13,981 nucleotides of DNA from positions 1 to 13,981 of the forward strand of contig QHTP01000071.1 in assembly GCA_003220855.1 (NCBI GenBank), written 5' to 3'. Shown here one piece after another: positions 13,726 through 13,981 of this stretch. The DNA is from Gemmatimonadota bacterium (GTDB taxonomy: Bacteria > Gemmatimonadota > Gemmatimonadetes > Gemmatimonadales > GWC2-71-9). The position numbers and the translations under genes are program-made. Each line of letters starts with the position of its first letter. The first letter of the stretch is position 1. The notes beneath the pieces are model-generated. The model ran no database searches. It was not told the origin of the DNA and saw only the letters and a list, made by a program, of their open reading frames with translations.

Positions 13726-13981
13726 ATGTCTCGACGCGGCTTTACGTTGATCGAACTGCTCATCGTGGTGGTGATCATCGGGCTCTTGGCGGCGATCGCC
13801 ATCCCGAAGTTCTCCAACACGAAGGAGAAGGCGTACGTTGCAGCCATGAAATCCGACCTGCGCAACTTGGCGACGGCGGAAGAGGCGTTTTTCTACGACA
13901 GCTCGAAGTACACCACGAGTTTTGCCCTGATGGGCAACTTTCTCTCTTCGGCGGGCGTCGTGCTGGTCATCAACGAGGCCA
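13726..13981 (+). CDS. Type IV-type prepilin, 3' end beyond window
   Basis: The frame is open from ATG at 13726 to the window edge (85 complete codons). The N-terminus is a class III prepilin signal: MSRRG, then FTLIELLIVVVIIGLL. Prepilin peptidase would cut after Gly5 and methylate Phe6; Glu10 is the conserved Glu+5 used in pilus assembly. The hydrophobic helix continues into a polar part (KEKAYVAAMKSDLRNLATAEEAFFYD) typical of major pilins or type II secretion pseudopilins; the two cannot be separated without the C-terminus. GGAGGG at 13710-13715 is a good ribosome-binding site, 10 nt before this ATG and 7 nt before an in-frame GTG at 13723, so the start is uncertain by one codon. It follows polA by 99 bp. 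Confidence 0.93.
   Translation, partial: MSRRGFTLIELLIVVVIIGLLAAIAIPKFSNTKEKAYVAAMKSDLRNLATAEEAFFYDSSKYTTSFALMGNFLSSAGVVLVINEA

Noticed and set aside
1..13981. Search for insertion sequences, prophage genes, CRISPR repeats or toxin-antitoxin pairs
   Set aside because: No transposase, integrase or phage motif, no regularly spaced direct repeats and no small overlapping gene pair of that type could be seen.

Overview
This window is about 14 kb of very GC-rich bacterial chromosome with densely packed genes on both strands. It most likely comes from a Gram-negative member of the Gemmatimonadota or a close relative. The clues are a GWxTD-domain lipoprotein, two Hanks-type Ser/Thr kinases, a type IV-type prepilin, lipobox signal peptides and strong G/C bias at third codon positions. 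The phylum is an inference; no rRNA gene is present to test it. I see no phage, transposon, CRISPR array, tRNA or rRNA, and no gene-free stretch longer than about 160 bases.

Left part (1-2695, minus strand). In transcription order there is a cytosolic-type M28 zinc peptidase, an 11-bp-overlapping small membrane protein with one TPR-like repeat, a 155-bp gap with a hairpin and a promoter-like motif, a kinase-only Ser/Thr kinase, and the start of a putative lipoprotein that leaves the window at base 1. An AraC-type regulator with a degenerate receiver-like N-terminus (2713-3576, plus) diverges from the peptidase with only 17 bp between the start codons.

Middle (3595-6719, minus strand). A Ser/Thr kinase, pyrE (orotate phosphoribosyltransferase) and a polytopic methyl-accepting chemotaxis protein without a periplasmic sensor lie head to tail with short gaps. 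A perfect 9-bp inverted repeat made of TAG/CTA triplets sits between the kinase and pyrE and contains the kinase stop codon.

Right part (6761-13981, plus strand). A GWxTD lipoprotein is translationally coupled (GTGA overlap) to a secreted, helical-repeat soluble lytic transglycosylase; together they look like a cell-envelope pair. Then come a cold-shock protein with a good Shine-Dalgarno site and a textbook intrinsic terminator, a full three-domain DNA polymerase I with all catalytic residues, and the start of a prepilin gene that runs off the right edge.

The most unusual signals are DNA structures rather than new gene families. One is a near-perfect long palindrome (25-nt arms, 24 of 25 paired) inside the polA segment joining the 5'-nuclease to the proofreading domain. 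Another is an A/T-ending codon cluster with an 8-bp inverted repeat exactly over the polA catalytic motif C. The third is a Trp-rich 18-codon ORF whose stop codon lies in the loop of a strong hairpin just upstream of the pilin gene. I did not find convincing evidence for a wholly new multi-gene system.
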